Shown here piece by piece: positions 1 to 9,628 of a DNA stretch of 64,000 nt. The translations under genes and the position numbers were made by a program. Within the stretch, counting starts at the first letter, position 1; each line of letters begins with the position of its first letter. Under the pieces are notes generated by a model. It was given only the letters and a program-made list of their open reading frames with translations, was not told where the DNA came from and did not search any database. Source of the DNA: Henningerozyma blattae CBS 6284 (lineage: Eukaryota > Ascomycota > Saccharomycetes > Saccharomycetales > Saccharomycetaceae); contig NC_020187.1 in assembly GCF_000315915.1 (NCBI RefSeq), positions 248,001-312,000 on the forward strand, written 5' to 3'.

Positions 1-300
1 GCCATGTACCTTAATGTCTCTTAATTAGTTCGTTTATTAATCATATTTTCTACTTTTTACTTAATAGTATTATTTCCATGGAACTTAAAATAGATTTTCC
101 GTTATCTTCCGTTAGATATCCCTTACTTGTATATGTTTTAGGAAATTGTGATCAATTTTTAACGGAAATAAATTAAATTCCAGAGAAAATACCGTACCAA
201 TTTGTTTCGAACGCTTCTCCCCCATTGGTAACCATAAACTACCAACACGCTAATAAGATTACGCGAGAAAATGGTCTGTGGGGACAATTTTCAAAAGCGA

Positions 301-331
301 ATAATAATAATATTTAACTTACACAGGCTCT
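301..331 (-). repeat. Fragment of LTR family A
   Basis: About 31 bases here match, with roughly two differences, positions 1191-1225 inside the complete family A LTR at 967-1316, in the same orientation. Shared features are the AAT-rich run followed by ATTTAACTTACA and AGGCTC. Only this short block is recognisable, so it is a scrap of an LTR or of a related family. Confidence 0.45.
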
Positions 332-334
332 GTG

Positions 335-966
335 GTAGATCCAGTTAGGGCATGTGACCAAGAGCTTATATGGTCACGTGTGCAGAAGCCAGACTTTGGA
401 GCTTATACAGATGAATAAGTATGTAGCTTGAAAATGTGCACGGGAAGAATGTATTCTGAAAGAGGATAGAGTAATCTATCATCAGGTCTTAAGAGATACA
501 GGACTATCTAAGAAGACAAGAGATCTGAGATGATCTACAGGGTGAGCCTGTAGATATCAGATACAAGTTAGAAGTAGGTTAACTTCTGAGTTAACTCTAC
601 AAGTGGGATGATAGGTAAATGTTGAGGTACCGTACTACTATCATCGGCAGAGACTATGCGGTAGGCGTAGTCTACGAATTGGGACTGTGGTTACAATTCT
701 GCTCGTCAAGAGTATCTTCCAGTACGACGGTTCTGATGACAACATAATTGTTATGTCCAGGAAGCTTGTGTCTGACGAGACATAGGTCTTATATAACAGG
801 AACGTTCTATGAAGATGGATATTCAGAAAGAGTATTCTGTTTAACGAAACAACCAAATTTTATATTAATTCCTGACTGAATTCGAAAACCGGGTAATATA
901 TACATTCTATATAGCAAGAATTATAACTGACCGTAGAACAATCTACGACAGGTATTAAACTAGTAG
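335..966 (-). mobile_element. Probable decayed retrotransposon interior
   Basis: This segment lies downstream of the 967-1316 LTR in LTR orientation, between it and the LTR fragment at 301-331. A 71-codon minus-strand frame at 641-856 contains YVSSDTSFLD and then MLSSEPS. That resembles the 'Y(V/I)S.DV.F....FPFSS' region just after copia-type integrase domains. The frame ends in stops and I could not follow it further. Family resemblance is from memory of the copia pattern; a translated search would decide. No intact gene is present. Confidence 0.3.
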
Positions 967-1316
967 TGTCACGTAATGTGAGCTATGTTAGTCACGTGTA
1001 TAAACCAAGATCACGTGATAACGGAATGAACATGTAGATCAACAAGTGAATCATGAACATAAATTCTATTTAAGAATCTAAAGCTAAAAGAATAAACTAG
1101 AGGGTTAAAGTAGAACAAAGAGGTAACAACCAGAAAAACAAAAAGGACGAAATACAAAAGATGGAAGTGTATAGTGAACAAATCGGAACGTAATAATAAT
1201 AATATTTAACTTACATAGGCTCAGGTATATAGTTGTATAGTTTAATAAACAGTTGGTATTAAACTAGCAGCCAAGAAGATATACTACTGGAATTAGCAAA
1301 GCATAAAATTGTTACA
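967..1316 (-). mobile_element. Solo LTR, family A, copy 1
   Basis: A 350-bp LTR-like element on the minus strand. It begins TGTAACAATTTTA and ends TTACGTGACA, so it has TG...CA termini. It is highly similar along its whole length to copies at 18261-18616 and 55602-55954. No 5-bp target duplication is visible (TTACG against CTACT). The 5' end lies 13 bp past the 3' end of tRNA-Ser, just after the T-run that should terminate that tRNA. Two CACGTG palindromes lie near the 3' end. Confidence 0.78.
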
Positions 1317-1329
1317 CGTAAAAAATAAT

Positions 1330-1427
1330 CGTCACAGACAGGATTCGAACCTGCGCAGGTAAAACCCAATGCCTGAATGCAACCTTTCAATAGCAGGGCA
1401 TCGCCTTAACCACTCGGCCACTGGGAC
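1330..1427 (-). tRNA. tRNA-Ser(GCU), intron-containing
   Basis: On the minus strand the sequence gives a serine tRNA: acceptor GTCCCAG, A box TGGCCGAGTGG, anticodon loop CTGCTA plus A, a long variable arm GGGTTTTACCT, T arm GGTTCGAATCC and discriminator G. The anticodon GCT reads AGC and AGU. A 16-nt intron (complement of 1375-1390) lies one base 3' of the anticodon, the standard place in yeast. Without it the tRNA is 82 nt. Pairing is complete except an apparent C4-U69 mismatch in the acceptor stem. A T6 terminator follows at about 1321-1326. Confidence 0.93.
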
Positions 1428-1579
1428 GAACTTGATTGATGTCACAGAACTATATCAATGTTCACATTCCAATAAAAATTATTGGTAGCATGTAAGCGAA
1501 ATGTTTTTCCTTTTTTGAAATGTTGTCCTTTTCATATTGAAGACGTAATTCCATAATATATTATATCGTTAAATGATTT

Positions 1580-1797
1580 TGCTGGAATATGATTATATCA
1601 TTTTCTATTAAGTGGTAAAAGACTTTTATCACGTGACTTATTGTTTAAAATGTGTTTTTCTTTTTATATTGAAAAACACTATTTAAGAAATATATTCATT
1701 TTAGTTATAGTATTTACTGCATGTGTCTAAATAAAGTAATCGTCTTTACATCTTAAACACTGTATAACAATGTCTAACTCTCTTGAATCCCAGTATT
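1580..1797 (-). repeat. Dispersed repeat family B, copy 1 (LTR-like)
   Basis: About 218 bp are nearly identical, in reverse orientation, to 54097-54314. In element orientation it runs from TACTGGGATTCAAG through TGTTATACAGTG to ATATTCCAGCA. An end in CA, an internal CACGTG, dispersal as separate copies and a location about 150 bp upstream of tRNA-Ser suggest an LTR or LTR part. The exact 5' boundary is uncertain, and no coding sequence is attached. Confidence 0.6.
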
Positions 1798-1861
1798 TTT
1801 ATATAAAGTATAAATGAATTAAATAAGCCTGTACTGGAATTGTAGAGAGTCTGACATTATT
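1765..1861. repeat. Imperfect inverted repeat at the family B boundary
   Basis: The reversed 5' end of family B copy 1 (about 1767-1797) matches a forward block at 1831-1861 (TACTGGAATTGTAGAGAGT...) at about 25 of 31 positions. Around 33 bp separate the arms. It may be a head-to-head pair of diverged element ends or a simple hairpin. The family B copy at 54097 has no second arm. Confidence 0.4.
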
Positions 1862-1868
1862 AAATAAT

Positions 1869-3092
1869 GAATTTTGATGTAATTTTGGATTACTTCTTTT
1901 ACATACTCTATAATCATCCATATTTATTTACAAAATATGCTCTTTATATAGTAACCAACCCAGGCATGTGAAAATTAAACACACAAAATGTCTTTTTACG
2001 AAATAATTAGTAAATAATTATATTATTTTCCAGCATATTTTGATATTCCATAATTGAACTTCTGTTTCTAAAAAACGAATAAATATTTCCTAGATTCAAA
2101 ATAAGTTGAACTTAGGCGAGTTTTGTTAAAAGAAAAACAGTCCTTTCGAAATCCAAGATAATATTCTTTTTTAATAGAATGCCCTATCATTTGGAGGTTG
2201 AGAATTTAATTAGTGGCATGTTGTTTTGTTTGGTCAGTTGTTCATCAAAACTTAACAATGTATAATTTATTTGATATGATACATAAATATTTTTGAAGTA
2301 AAATCATACTAGAGATTAACCGAAAAGACTAAGAAAAAAATTACTAGCATTAAAAATTGTAACAGTTACGTATTCAATTTTAGATAGGTTCCATATTAAA
2401 TAATTTAATTGATAAAATAGTAAGAAAGGCTACTTAAAGTATACAAAATTACATTATTCCATTTTTATAGCAATCCAAGCTATAGATTTGGGACTAAATA
2501 GATTATTGTGACTAATAAAGAAATTTAATTTCTTGGAGAGATTTTCTTATCGTTTAAATAAAACTATGAGCATTCTAGTAAATAGTAATAAAGTGAGAAT
2601 AGTTCATCCAATTTAGATAGAATGATTATTAAGGATACAGTAATTGGAGTTAATATTCTACACATACTTTTTATAACGATTAATTAGTGAGAAAAAGTGA
2701 TTAGCATAATTTCTTAAAAGATAAGCACCTTAGTTAAATGAAACTCTAACAAATAAAGAGGAAATTTGAGAAGCTTTCGGACAAAATTATATATTTTTAC
2801 TACCAAATATAAAACAACTTTAAATAGGCAAGAAATATGACCACTAATAACATGCCTAAGATCGTAATATATCACTCTAAGCTTCTATCATAGCATAAAC
2901 ATAAAACAGTAATAATTACCTCCAATATAATGCCAGGAAAATATTGCCTGATGTTTATAAACTTTAGAACTGATTTATTTAGCTTTTTAAGGGTCTCCCC
3001 TACAGTAAATTTATCTCATTCTTTTTTCATCCAATGCAACTTTCGCCAACATCCAGATCGGGATCTTGCTTCGGATATTATTGGTTGAGCAA
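1869..3092. other. AT-rich intergenic region, no gene seen
   Basis: More than 1.2 kb with stops in every frame. I see no tRNA, LTR terminus or conserved protein. The right end leads into the metallothionein promoter. Confidence 0.6.
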
Positions 3093-3194
3093 TTTACGCT
3101 GTACTCAGCAAATAAAGCGCGGTTGTCTTACATTCGCGGGGATTTAGATGAAAAAAATTATAGGCACAGCGAATAAGACTCAAATTTATATAAG
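3093..3194 (+). promoter_or_regulatory. Copper-type promoter: Ace1/Amt1-like site and TATA box
   Basis: TTTACGCTGT at 3093-3102 fits the Ace1/Amt1 consensus HTHNNGCTGD. Two more GCTG cores lie on the opposite strand at 3106-3109 and 3167-3170, though their flanks do not fully fit. TATATAAG at 3187-3194 is a likely TATA box about 155 bp before the metallothionein start. Copper induction is inferred from these sites and the downstream gene. Confidence 0.5.
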
Positions 3195-3347
3195 GCAAGA
3201 TTTTGTTCTTCAATATCTGAGATACGGTTATTACAATTTTTTTATAAACATTTAAAAATACCAATAAAATAAACAAGTTAATAGTTTAATTTTACTAATT
3301 ATAAGAAATTCACACGACTCTCTAACAAATCAAAATATCTTTTTACA

Positions 3348-3545
3348 ATGGCTTCTGAACCTTCAAAATGCGAATGTACTTCCTGCGAAACTAAAAGTTG
3401 CAAGTGTGATATTTGCAAGTGTGACAAATGCAAATGTGGTAGTTGTAAGTGTTCTTCCTGCAAATGCACTGAATGCAAATGTGAAAATTGCAAGTGTGGT
3501 GGTTGCAAATGTGAGCAATGTAAATGTACAGAATGTAAGTGCTAA
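3348..3545 (+). CDS. Metallothionein, CKC-repeat type
   Basis: A 65-residue cysteine-rich protein with 23 Cys and no aromatic residues. After a short leader (MASEPSKCEC) it is an almost perfect array of the pentapeptide CKCxx from about residue 18 to the end, with final motif CTECKC. Tails with CQTCKC-like units occur in yeast metallothioneins such as those of Candida glabrata. Here the repeat makes up nearly the whole protein, and I see no homology to S. cerevisiae Cup1 beyond Cys-X-Cys spacing. It should bind Cu(I), and possibly Zn or Cd, as thiolate clusters in the cytosol. The 15-bp DNA period also keeps the opposite strand open, an artefact. The promoter carries Ace1/Amt1-like elements. 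Function is inferred from composition and context. Confidence 0.88.
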   Translation: MASEPSKCECTSCETKSCKCDICKCDKCKCGSCKCSSCKCTECKCENCKCGGCKCEQCKCTECKC

Positions 3546-3879
3546 TTGACTTTAGTTTTCGATTTTGCACTACTACAGCTTAATGAAGCTACCAGAGACT
3601 TTTTTTGTAATTGAACTTTATATCCTATTATTTATATATGTGTTGAACTTTATTTCACCAAAATACCTAATATTAAATAGATAATGTGTATTTTAACCCT
3701 TATTTTTGAAAAAAAATATTACTGAATTGTTAGTTTCATACTTTAAAAAAAAGTAAATGCAGCTTCTTTAAGTTATATTTTACATAAAATTTTTGATAAT
3801 GCAGACTGATGTTCATATGCTTGTCTATATCTATATAACATTTATATTCATACTAAAAAATAGTTCCCTATACTATCAA

Positions 3880-6393
3880 TTATTTCCTCCTCCTCTTTAA
3901 CATTCTTTCTTCTCGAGTATCTTGAATCCGAACATGCTTTTGGTTAGCCTTTTTAGGATGTATGTCCTCCTCTTCATCATCAAGCCCAGTACCCACTGAT
4001 GCTGTCTCTAATTCTGCTTCATACTCCGAATAATCGGAATACAATTCATCTTCACCGCCAGCATACTCATCATTAGTTGACAAATTTTGAGTATCTTCCA
4101 ATGCTTTATTATGATTCGACAATTTCCTTAATCTTGATGAACGACGGACACCTAAGGGCTGATTTGCTTTAATTTCATTTTCTTCTTTCTCCTTTTCTTT
4201 TTGTTTGATTTTTATTTCATTTTCTATTTCTTCTCCTTGCTGCTGCACTTGTTCTAGCACTTGGAAATAATAACGCATTTTATCCAAATATTTATACAAG
4301 ACAACTAGGCTATCATACTGTGGATCACATAAACTTTTAATCTCTCCTAATCCGTTATCTATTATATCCGTATCTCCTTCTAATAGATTAGTCTCTTTGC
4401 TATTTGTACTTACTTCTGAAATAGATACGTTTCTTGTACAATCTTTTATAAAACGATCATTTAAACTAGCTTCGTATTGGGGTAATAAAGAATTCTCTAA
4501 ATATTTGATAAATGTAAGCAGGGATTTTGAGTCATAGCATATTTCGTACCAATAGTTATCACATGCTTTAAATCTCTTTTCAGTAAAGTTAATCCCATTA
4601 ATAGCACCTGAGGTGTTGTGAAATAATAATTTAAATCTTAAACTGATAGTTAGATTGGAGTTCTTAATAGAATAATATATATCTCTAGCAGTGTAGTTTC
4701 CATTTTTGAATTCATCTAATAATGTTTCCAAATTTATTAAGTCAGTATATACCGAAAATTCTTCATTATTAGTACTTTTAGATTTTAAAAGTGAATATGT
4801 ATGCAATCTTGGAATATAAAAATCTCCAATTTTAGGAATTCTGTTAACAAAAAATTCGTTTAATCTTAATTTATATTGTAATTCTTTATATGGATTTGAT
4901 ATAGGATTACTTTCAACTATTAATGATGACTCAATATCAAAAATTTGGCACCATTTTTTATAGTTTTTAATTAAATTGATTTCATTTTTCTCAGTAGTTG
5001 TTTTAACAAATTTTAATGACTTCTTAATTGAATCTAAGATATCTAATTGGGCTTTTAAATCCTTTGTTCTTTGACTTTGAGAAGCTGGGTTTAATCCTCT
5101 TCTTCTTTTCCTTTTTTCAATTCTAATTTCAACTTTTTTACATAAATTTAAAAAATCATGTTTCGTTTCAAAAGACCCCTTTTTCAGATATCTTGGGACA
5201 TATTGTGTATCAACTGAAACATACCCTTTAAAGATATTAGTTAAATAATTAATTTCGGTACGAATTGGTACTGAATATGACAAACACCAGGTACAAAGAG
5301 TAGAAAGAAAAATAACTCTGTCTAAGGGCTCTAAAGCTATGAGACCAACTTTTTCGATTCTTCTATTTTGCAAAGGGTCTTCTTCAAGTGGTAATAATAA
5401 AAAATTTGTTGAATATGGATTATCTGGAATCAAAATTTCAGGATGATTTGGGTCAACTGGCTCTTCATTCATTTTGTCATGTAGTGTATTTTGGCTATTA
5501 TTCTCAGAATCATATTCTTGAGTTTTCCACTCTATAGGATAACCATATATATCCAAACTCTTCCTTAATTGTTGCAATAATTTCCCATATGGCGATTTAG
5601 TTTTTCTATAATTCATAATACTTCCCCTTGGTTTAAATACTTCATTATTCTCTTTAGCAAATAACAATTTCAAAAGCGATAGGCATAAAAGATCCATCTT
5701 ATCTCTTATCAGCTTTAAAGCTGATTCTTCATTTTTTTCGAGAAGTTTTTCATCTATTAAACTTAAACCTATTTCAAAATCTTGATATGACAAATCTAGT
5801 AATTCAAGAGGGAAAAATGATTCAAATTTGTTTATAAACGTCATTATTTTGACAATATATCTTGCGTATGGTATAACTTTTGAATATGGAAAACAGTCGA
5901 TGAATTCATTGACGTCTTTAATTAGATCTAAATTTGCACTCTCAGGTGTTTCATTAGGGTTCAACTTAGAAGGTGTTGCAGTTCGAAATTCATCAAACGG
6001 TAGAGACACAGTAGAAATGTATTCTTCGTACGGTATCGTTAACGAATTAGTTGTGCCTGAATTTGCCAAATTGACTGTCAATTCGTTGATGGAACCGGAT
6101 GCAGATATCATATTACTATTAACAGAATGAGTGGTTGAACCTGAATTTTTGTTAAGTGATTTTTTAGGAGAGGTGCTAGAGACAGCAACATTAGGAGAAA
6201 TGGTGCCAACCGATGAGCTTTTTTCATCTGACGATGTGTGATTAGAAGAAGTGGGCGATGACAATGCTGCTTTTTTCAACTCATCTGTTTTCAAATTATG
6301 ATTACCATGGTTACTATTGTTATCCAAAGTGATATTACTATTATGGTTATTCATTTTCTGTATTTTTACAGTGGAAAAATCAGCAAAAGTCAT
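3880..6393 (-). CDS. IOC3: ISWI (Isw1a) complex subunit, Ioc3/Esc8 family
   Basis: An 837-residue frame with a Ser/Asn-rich N-terminal third, a conserved middle and an acidic, Lys/Arg-ended tail. The segment ALEPLDRVIFLSTLCTWCLS resembles the DDT/WHIM-like helical region of Ioc3/Esc8. Ioc3 forms the Isw1a remodeller and binds nucleosomal linker DNA; its paralogue Esc8 is linked to silencing. Synteny supports the call: it is divergent from TLG2, as ESC8 is, and near MIC19-UBP6-GCN20, as IOC3 is. So it looks like the single ancestor-type gene. The ATG at 6393 overlaps the stop of an upstream minus-strand frame (6390-6653) that probably encodes the true N-terminus, displaced by one base at an A8 run (6398-6405). 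Confidence 0.72.
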   Translation of the reverse strand: MTFADFSTVKIQKMNNHNSNITLDNNSNHGNHNLKTDELKKAALSSPTSSNHTSSDEKSSSVGTISPNVAVSSTSPKKSLNKNSGSTTHSVNSNMISASGSINELTVNLANSGTTNSLTIPYEEYISTVSLPFDEFRTATPSKLNPNETPESANLDLIKDVNEFIDCFPYSKVIPYARYIVKIMTFINKFESFFPLELLDLSYQDFEIGLSLIDEKLLEKNEESALKLIRDKMDLLCLSLLKLLFAKENNEVFKPRGSIMNYRKTKSPYGKLLQQLRKSLDIYGYPIEWKTQEYDSENNSQNTLHDKMNEEPVDPNHPEILIPDNPYSTNFLLLPLEEDPLQNRRIEKVGLIALEPLDRVIFLSTLCTWCLSYSVPIRTEINYLTNIFKGYVSVDTQYVPRYLKKGSFETKHDFLNLCKKVEIRIEKRKRRRGLNPASQSQRTKDLKAQLDILDSIKKSLKFVKTTTEKNEINLIKNYKKWCQIFDIESSLIVESNPISNPYKELQYKLRLNEFFVNRIPKIGDFYIPRLHTYSLLKSKSTNNEEFSVYTDLINLETLLDEFKNGNYTARDIYYSIKNSNLTISLRFKLLFHNTSGAINGINFTEKRFKACDNYWYEICYDSKSLLTFIKYLENSLLPQYEASLNDRFIKDCTRNVSISEVSTNSKETNLLEGDTDIIDNGLGEIKSLCDPQYDSLVVLYKYLDKMRYYFQVLEQVQQQGEEIENEIKIKQKEKEKEENEIKANQPLGVRRSSRLRKLSNHNKALEDTQNLSTNDEYAGGEDELYSDYSEYEAELETASVGTGLDDEEEDIHPKKANQKHVRIQDTREERMLKRRRK

Positions 6394-6653
6394 TTGCTTT
6401 TTTTTGAAGATCGTGCTTGATTTTTCTTGGGTATCTTTTCGTTTTTTGTTGAAGTGGGAGACAGTATATGCAAAACTGAAGGAGTTGCAGAGCTAGTTCT
6501 AGACGTAGTTGTGGCTAGTTCCAATTGTGATTTATCTGAATCTACTTCACTATCGTTGGAGTCAATGTTTTCAATACCATTATCAACTGAATTTTCTATT
6601 TCTTGATCTGAACTTGCAATGAGCTCAGGACTACTCTCTATTCTCCTTGCCAT
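6390..6653 (-). CDS. Frame-shifted N-terminal part of the Ioc3/Esc8-like gene
   Basis: An 87-codon frame starting MARRIESSPELIASSDQE, acidic and Ser-rich, ending SSKKSK. Its TGA overlaps the ATG of the downstream frame (ATGA). Near the end, codons TCA AAA AAA AGC contain the heptamer A AAA AAA. One extra A, or a -1 slip, would carry translation into the 837-codon frame. The options are a sequencing or real single-base deletion in the A8 run, a programmed -1 frameshift, or an upstream ORF with reinitiation. The nuclear-protein-like composition favours a true N-terminus. The sequence alone cannot choose. Confidence 0.55.
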   Translation of the reverse strand: MARRIESSPELIASSDQEIENSVDNGIENIDSNDSEVDSDKSQLELATTTSRTSSATPSVLHILSPTSTKNEKIPKKNQARSSKKSK

Positions 6654-6799
6654 AATTAAACAATTTTAATCTAGGCAGTTGCACAACGCTTAGATACAAC
6701 TTGCCAGTTAAAACGCTTTATAAGATTTCAACTGCTTTCATATATATAAATTTTTTAACTGGACTCTTTATTACTTCAATTTAAAGGCGTGAAACTTTT

Positions 6800-7003
6800 G
6801 TGAATCCATCGCCTCCAAGAATAAACGCGCTTCCACTTTCTTTTCTTAACTTGGTCGTGGAACATGACCAAGGGCGTGCAGACATCAAGAAACCAATAAT
6901 TACGGAGCAGGACATTGATCGAGAAAGGCATGCCCTTTACCTGAAACTACTAGATCATAGTCTACGTCCCATAGAGGCCCTAATTAAAAAGAAGATAAAG
7001 TAA
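6800..7003 (+). other. 67-codon open frame without an ATG
   Basis: Between the divergent IOC3-like gene and TLG2, a plus-strand frame is open from GTG at 6800 to TAA at 7003. It has mixed, protein-like composition (for example EQDIDRERHALYLKLLD) and a basic end, KKKIK. The next in-frame stop upstream is at 6782, and there is no ATG in the frame. I found no upstream exon with a GTATGT donor and no TACTAAC in the preceding 150 bp. A TATA-like run lies around 6740. It could be a 5'-truncated relic, a gene using a near-cognate start, or chance. I do not recognise the product. Confidence 0.25.
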
Positions 7004-7377
7004 TAAATTTTACATTACAAACAAAATTTTCGATTAACTTAAAACAATATAATATAAAAGGTATCTTAAAACAGAAAAAAAATGAGCACAATTGTCAATT
7101 TTAGATATTATAATACATACCCAAAATAGACAAATCTTTTATTGATTTTTCAACCCCAGTCCACTCAAATTTTGCTAAAGTAGTAGAGCATTTTTGCCAA
7201 AGTGTCAGTAATTCTGAGTCTGGGAAACCCCGAAAGGTCGAAAAACGAGAATTTGGCAGATTTGGGAAATGGAGAGAATAAAAGCAATGAAGTTGAGAAT
7301 CTACATGGGTAATTGTGAAAGTTAAAATGATTTTAAAGGTAATACCCAACTGACATACATATCTTCGAGTTAAAAAT

Positions 7378-8736
7378 ATGTTCAGAGATAGAACCAACTT
7401 ATTTCTCTCCTATAGAAGAACGTTCCCTCATAACACGAACTATAATCTGATAACAACTCATGGCCTAGAAGATTATGGGGGTGCCTTAGAAAATGGCATT
7501 CATGACGAAGAGTCTTATCCAATGATAGATATGAATACAACATCAAATACTGGAGTCAAAAGTACTGATGGTAGTAATTTGCTCAGTACAACTACAGAAA
7601 CTATGCCTCCTGAATTTGTCGGCTATACTAACGATATTGATGAATACTTATTACAGGCAGCACGATTGATGGAATCCCTTGGCAAATTATATAGAAAAAA
7701 CTCCTTACCAGGTTTTGAAGACAAAAGTCATGATGAGCAAGAGATTGAAGACTTGAGTTATAGAATTACTCAGTATTTCCAAAGATGTTATAATATAATG
7801 AAAAAATTACAAACTATATTTGAAGGACAAGTTTTCCAGAATAAACGGTTGAATAAGGGAGAATTAATTGTCTTGGATAATTTACAAAAGAGGTTTGCTC
7901 AAAAGATCCAAATATCAAGCAATAGATTTAGGGTACTTCAAAATAATTATTTGAAATTCTTAAATAAAGATGATCTGAAACCAATTATACCAAAGAATTA
8001 TGAAAATTCTAAGCAATTATTGATTGAAGAAGAAGAACTTGCAAATTCATCAAAACAACAATTTTTAGATCAAGGTATTGAGGATTATTCCAGACAAACC
8101 TTGCAAAAACAATTGCAAAAATCAAATCAAGTTACTGACCAATCACAAAGGTATCTTGAACAAAGAGATGAAGAAATAACAAGCTTGGCAAAAGGTGTCC
8201 TAGAAGTGAGCACAATATTCAGAGAGATGCAAAGTTTAATTATCGATCAAGGCACTATTGTGGATAGAATTGATTATAACTTAGAAAATACAGTCATCAA
8301 TTTAAAGGATGCTGACAAAGAATTAACGGAAGCGACTCGTTACCAAAAAAGAACTCAAAAATGTAAACTAATATTATTACTATCATTATGTGTATTAGCA
8401 CTATTTTTTTTTGTCATGTTAAAACCACATGGTTCAAAGACGATCGTTAAATATAAAGATAACAATCATGTGATATTAGTAGATTCACCAACTTCAACTA
8501 CAAGTGTTGATTCTAAACCAACCACATCTGTATCACTACTTCAACAACAACAGACAGTACAGGAAGATCCACAAATACAAGGACAAACTGAGTTGACCAA
8601 TCAGGAACAAAATCAAGATAACAATGAGAGCAATGATGGAAATATTAACGATGTAGATCTGGAAGAAGTTCTCAATGAAAATATAAGTGCATTTGAGGAG
8701 GACCTAGAGAGGCTTCAGGATGGAAGTAATACCTAG
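7378..8736 (+). CDS. TLG2: Syntaxin-like t-SNARE Tlg2
   Basis: A 452-residue SNARE of the syntaxin-16 type. The first residues, MFRDRTNLFLSYRRTFPHN, are the conserved Tlg2 N-peptide that binds the SM protein Vps45, which fixes the start codon. A helical Habc region spans about residues 80-200. The SNARE helix lies about 255-320 (SLAKGVLEVSTIFREMQSLI with a central Q). It is followed by one membrane anchor (LILLLSLCVLALFFFVML, about 330-348). A Gln/Asn/Ser-rich tail of about 100 residues extends past the anchor, as in yeast Tlg2. It works in fusion of endosome-derived vesicles with the trans-Golgi. It is divergent from the IOC3-like gene, matching YOL018C-YOL017W order. Confidence 0.95.
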   Translation: MFRDRTNLFLSYRRTFPHNTNYNLITTHGLEDYGGALENGIHDEESYPMIDMNTTSNTGVKSTDGSNLLSTTTETMPPEFVGYTNDIDEYLLQAARLMESLGKLYRKNSLPGFEDKSHDEQEIEDLSYRITQYFQRCYNIMKKLQTIFEGQVFQNKRLNKGELIVLDNLQKRFAQKIQISSNRFRVLQNNYLKFLNKDDLKPIIPKNYENSKQLLIEEEELANSSKQQFLDQGIEDYSRQTLQKQLQKSNQVTDQSQRYLEQRDEEITSLAKGVLEVSTIFREMQSLIIDQGTIVDRIDYNLENTVINLKDADKELTEATRYQKRTQKCKLILLLSLCVLALFFFVMLKPHGSKTIVKYKDNNHVILVDSPTSTTSVDSKPTTSVSLLQQQQTVQEDPQIQGQTELTNQEQNQDNNESNDGNINDVDLEEVLNENISAFEEDLERLQDGSNT

Positions 8737-9628
8737 CTTGTTTCTTAGAGTATTACATCAAAATATTGAAGGAAGGCATTTCACAAAAGATGGCTAAAGA
8801 GGTAGTTATCCAACTATACATCTAATTGAGTTATTACTTAAATTATTCAAATTGTCAATGTAGACATGCACTAATAATCTGGTTATACTAAATCTCCAAC
8901 AACATTAATCATATCACGTGATATATATAGATGTATGTATATAAATTTGTGTGTGTGTTATTGCTCTCTAACTTAAATAGGCTCAGATAAGTAATACATA
9001 TATCATTAAAATACCATAATTTCGGTATTCTTAGAGTGTTTTTCTTATCACTTGTTTTACAGTACGGAAAATACAGTGAAAGCTATTCTTATTTGCAGTT
9101 TACTAAGCCAGACACTATTTATCTTGAAATATGTTCTAGCTAGAATATGTTCATTATATGGTTAGATAGATACTGCTAAAATCAAAAAATCAAAAACGAT
9201 ACCCCAATATTGAATCAAGATTTAGATATTCAGGTGGACTTTTTACATTATGTGGTTATATGGAAGGGTAAGAACAAGATAAAGTAAAGCGGGTAAAACT
9301 GCCATTATTATGAAAATCTTACAATATTTAACTTTATTTAAACAGTTCAGGCAAATAAATCGTAAACACAAATAATAGTTATCAAAAAGTGATTTATTTT
9401 TTCTTTATTACAAGTAATAATTTTTTAGGGCGGAAACACATATTTTTAGCGACTTATCAAGATATCAATTGTCCGTTATAGCCCGTTCCGATACAATTTA
9501 ACATTTTTTAAGGTATATTATATTATCCTACAAAATAAATAAAAATTAGTGTAAAAAATAGTTGAATAAAAAAGCTTCAAAGTTTTAACACCATTCCCAT
9601 CCGATAAATTTATCAAATATTCTGACAA
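8737..9628. other. Intergenic region TLG2-MIC19
   Basis: AT-rich DNA with no gene seen. Around 8968-8986 a 19-bp stretch (TAACTTAAATAGGCTCAGA) matches the inside of LTR family A at about 17 of 19 positions, near a CACGTG at 8909. It may be an LTR scrap or chance. The right part is the MIC19 promoter. Confidence 0.5.

Noticed and set aside
3299..3508. 69-codon minus-strand frame opposite the metallothionein
   Set aside because: It is a by-product of the 15-bp repeat; the His/Leu/Gln pattern is the complement of CKCxx codons.
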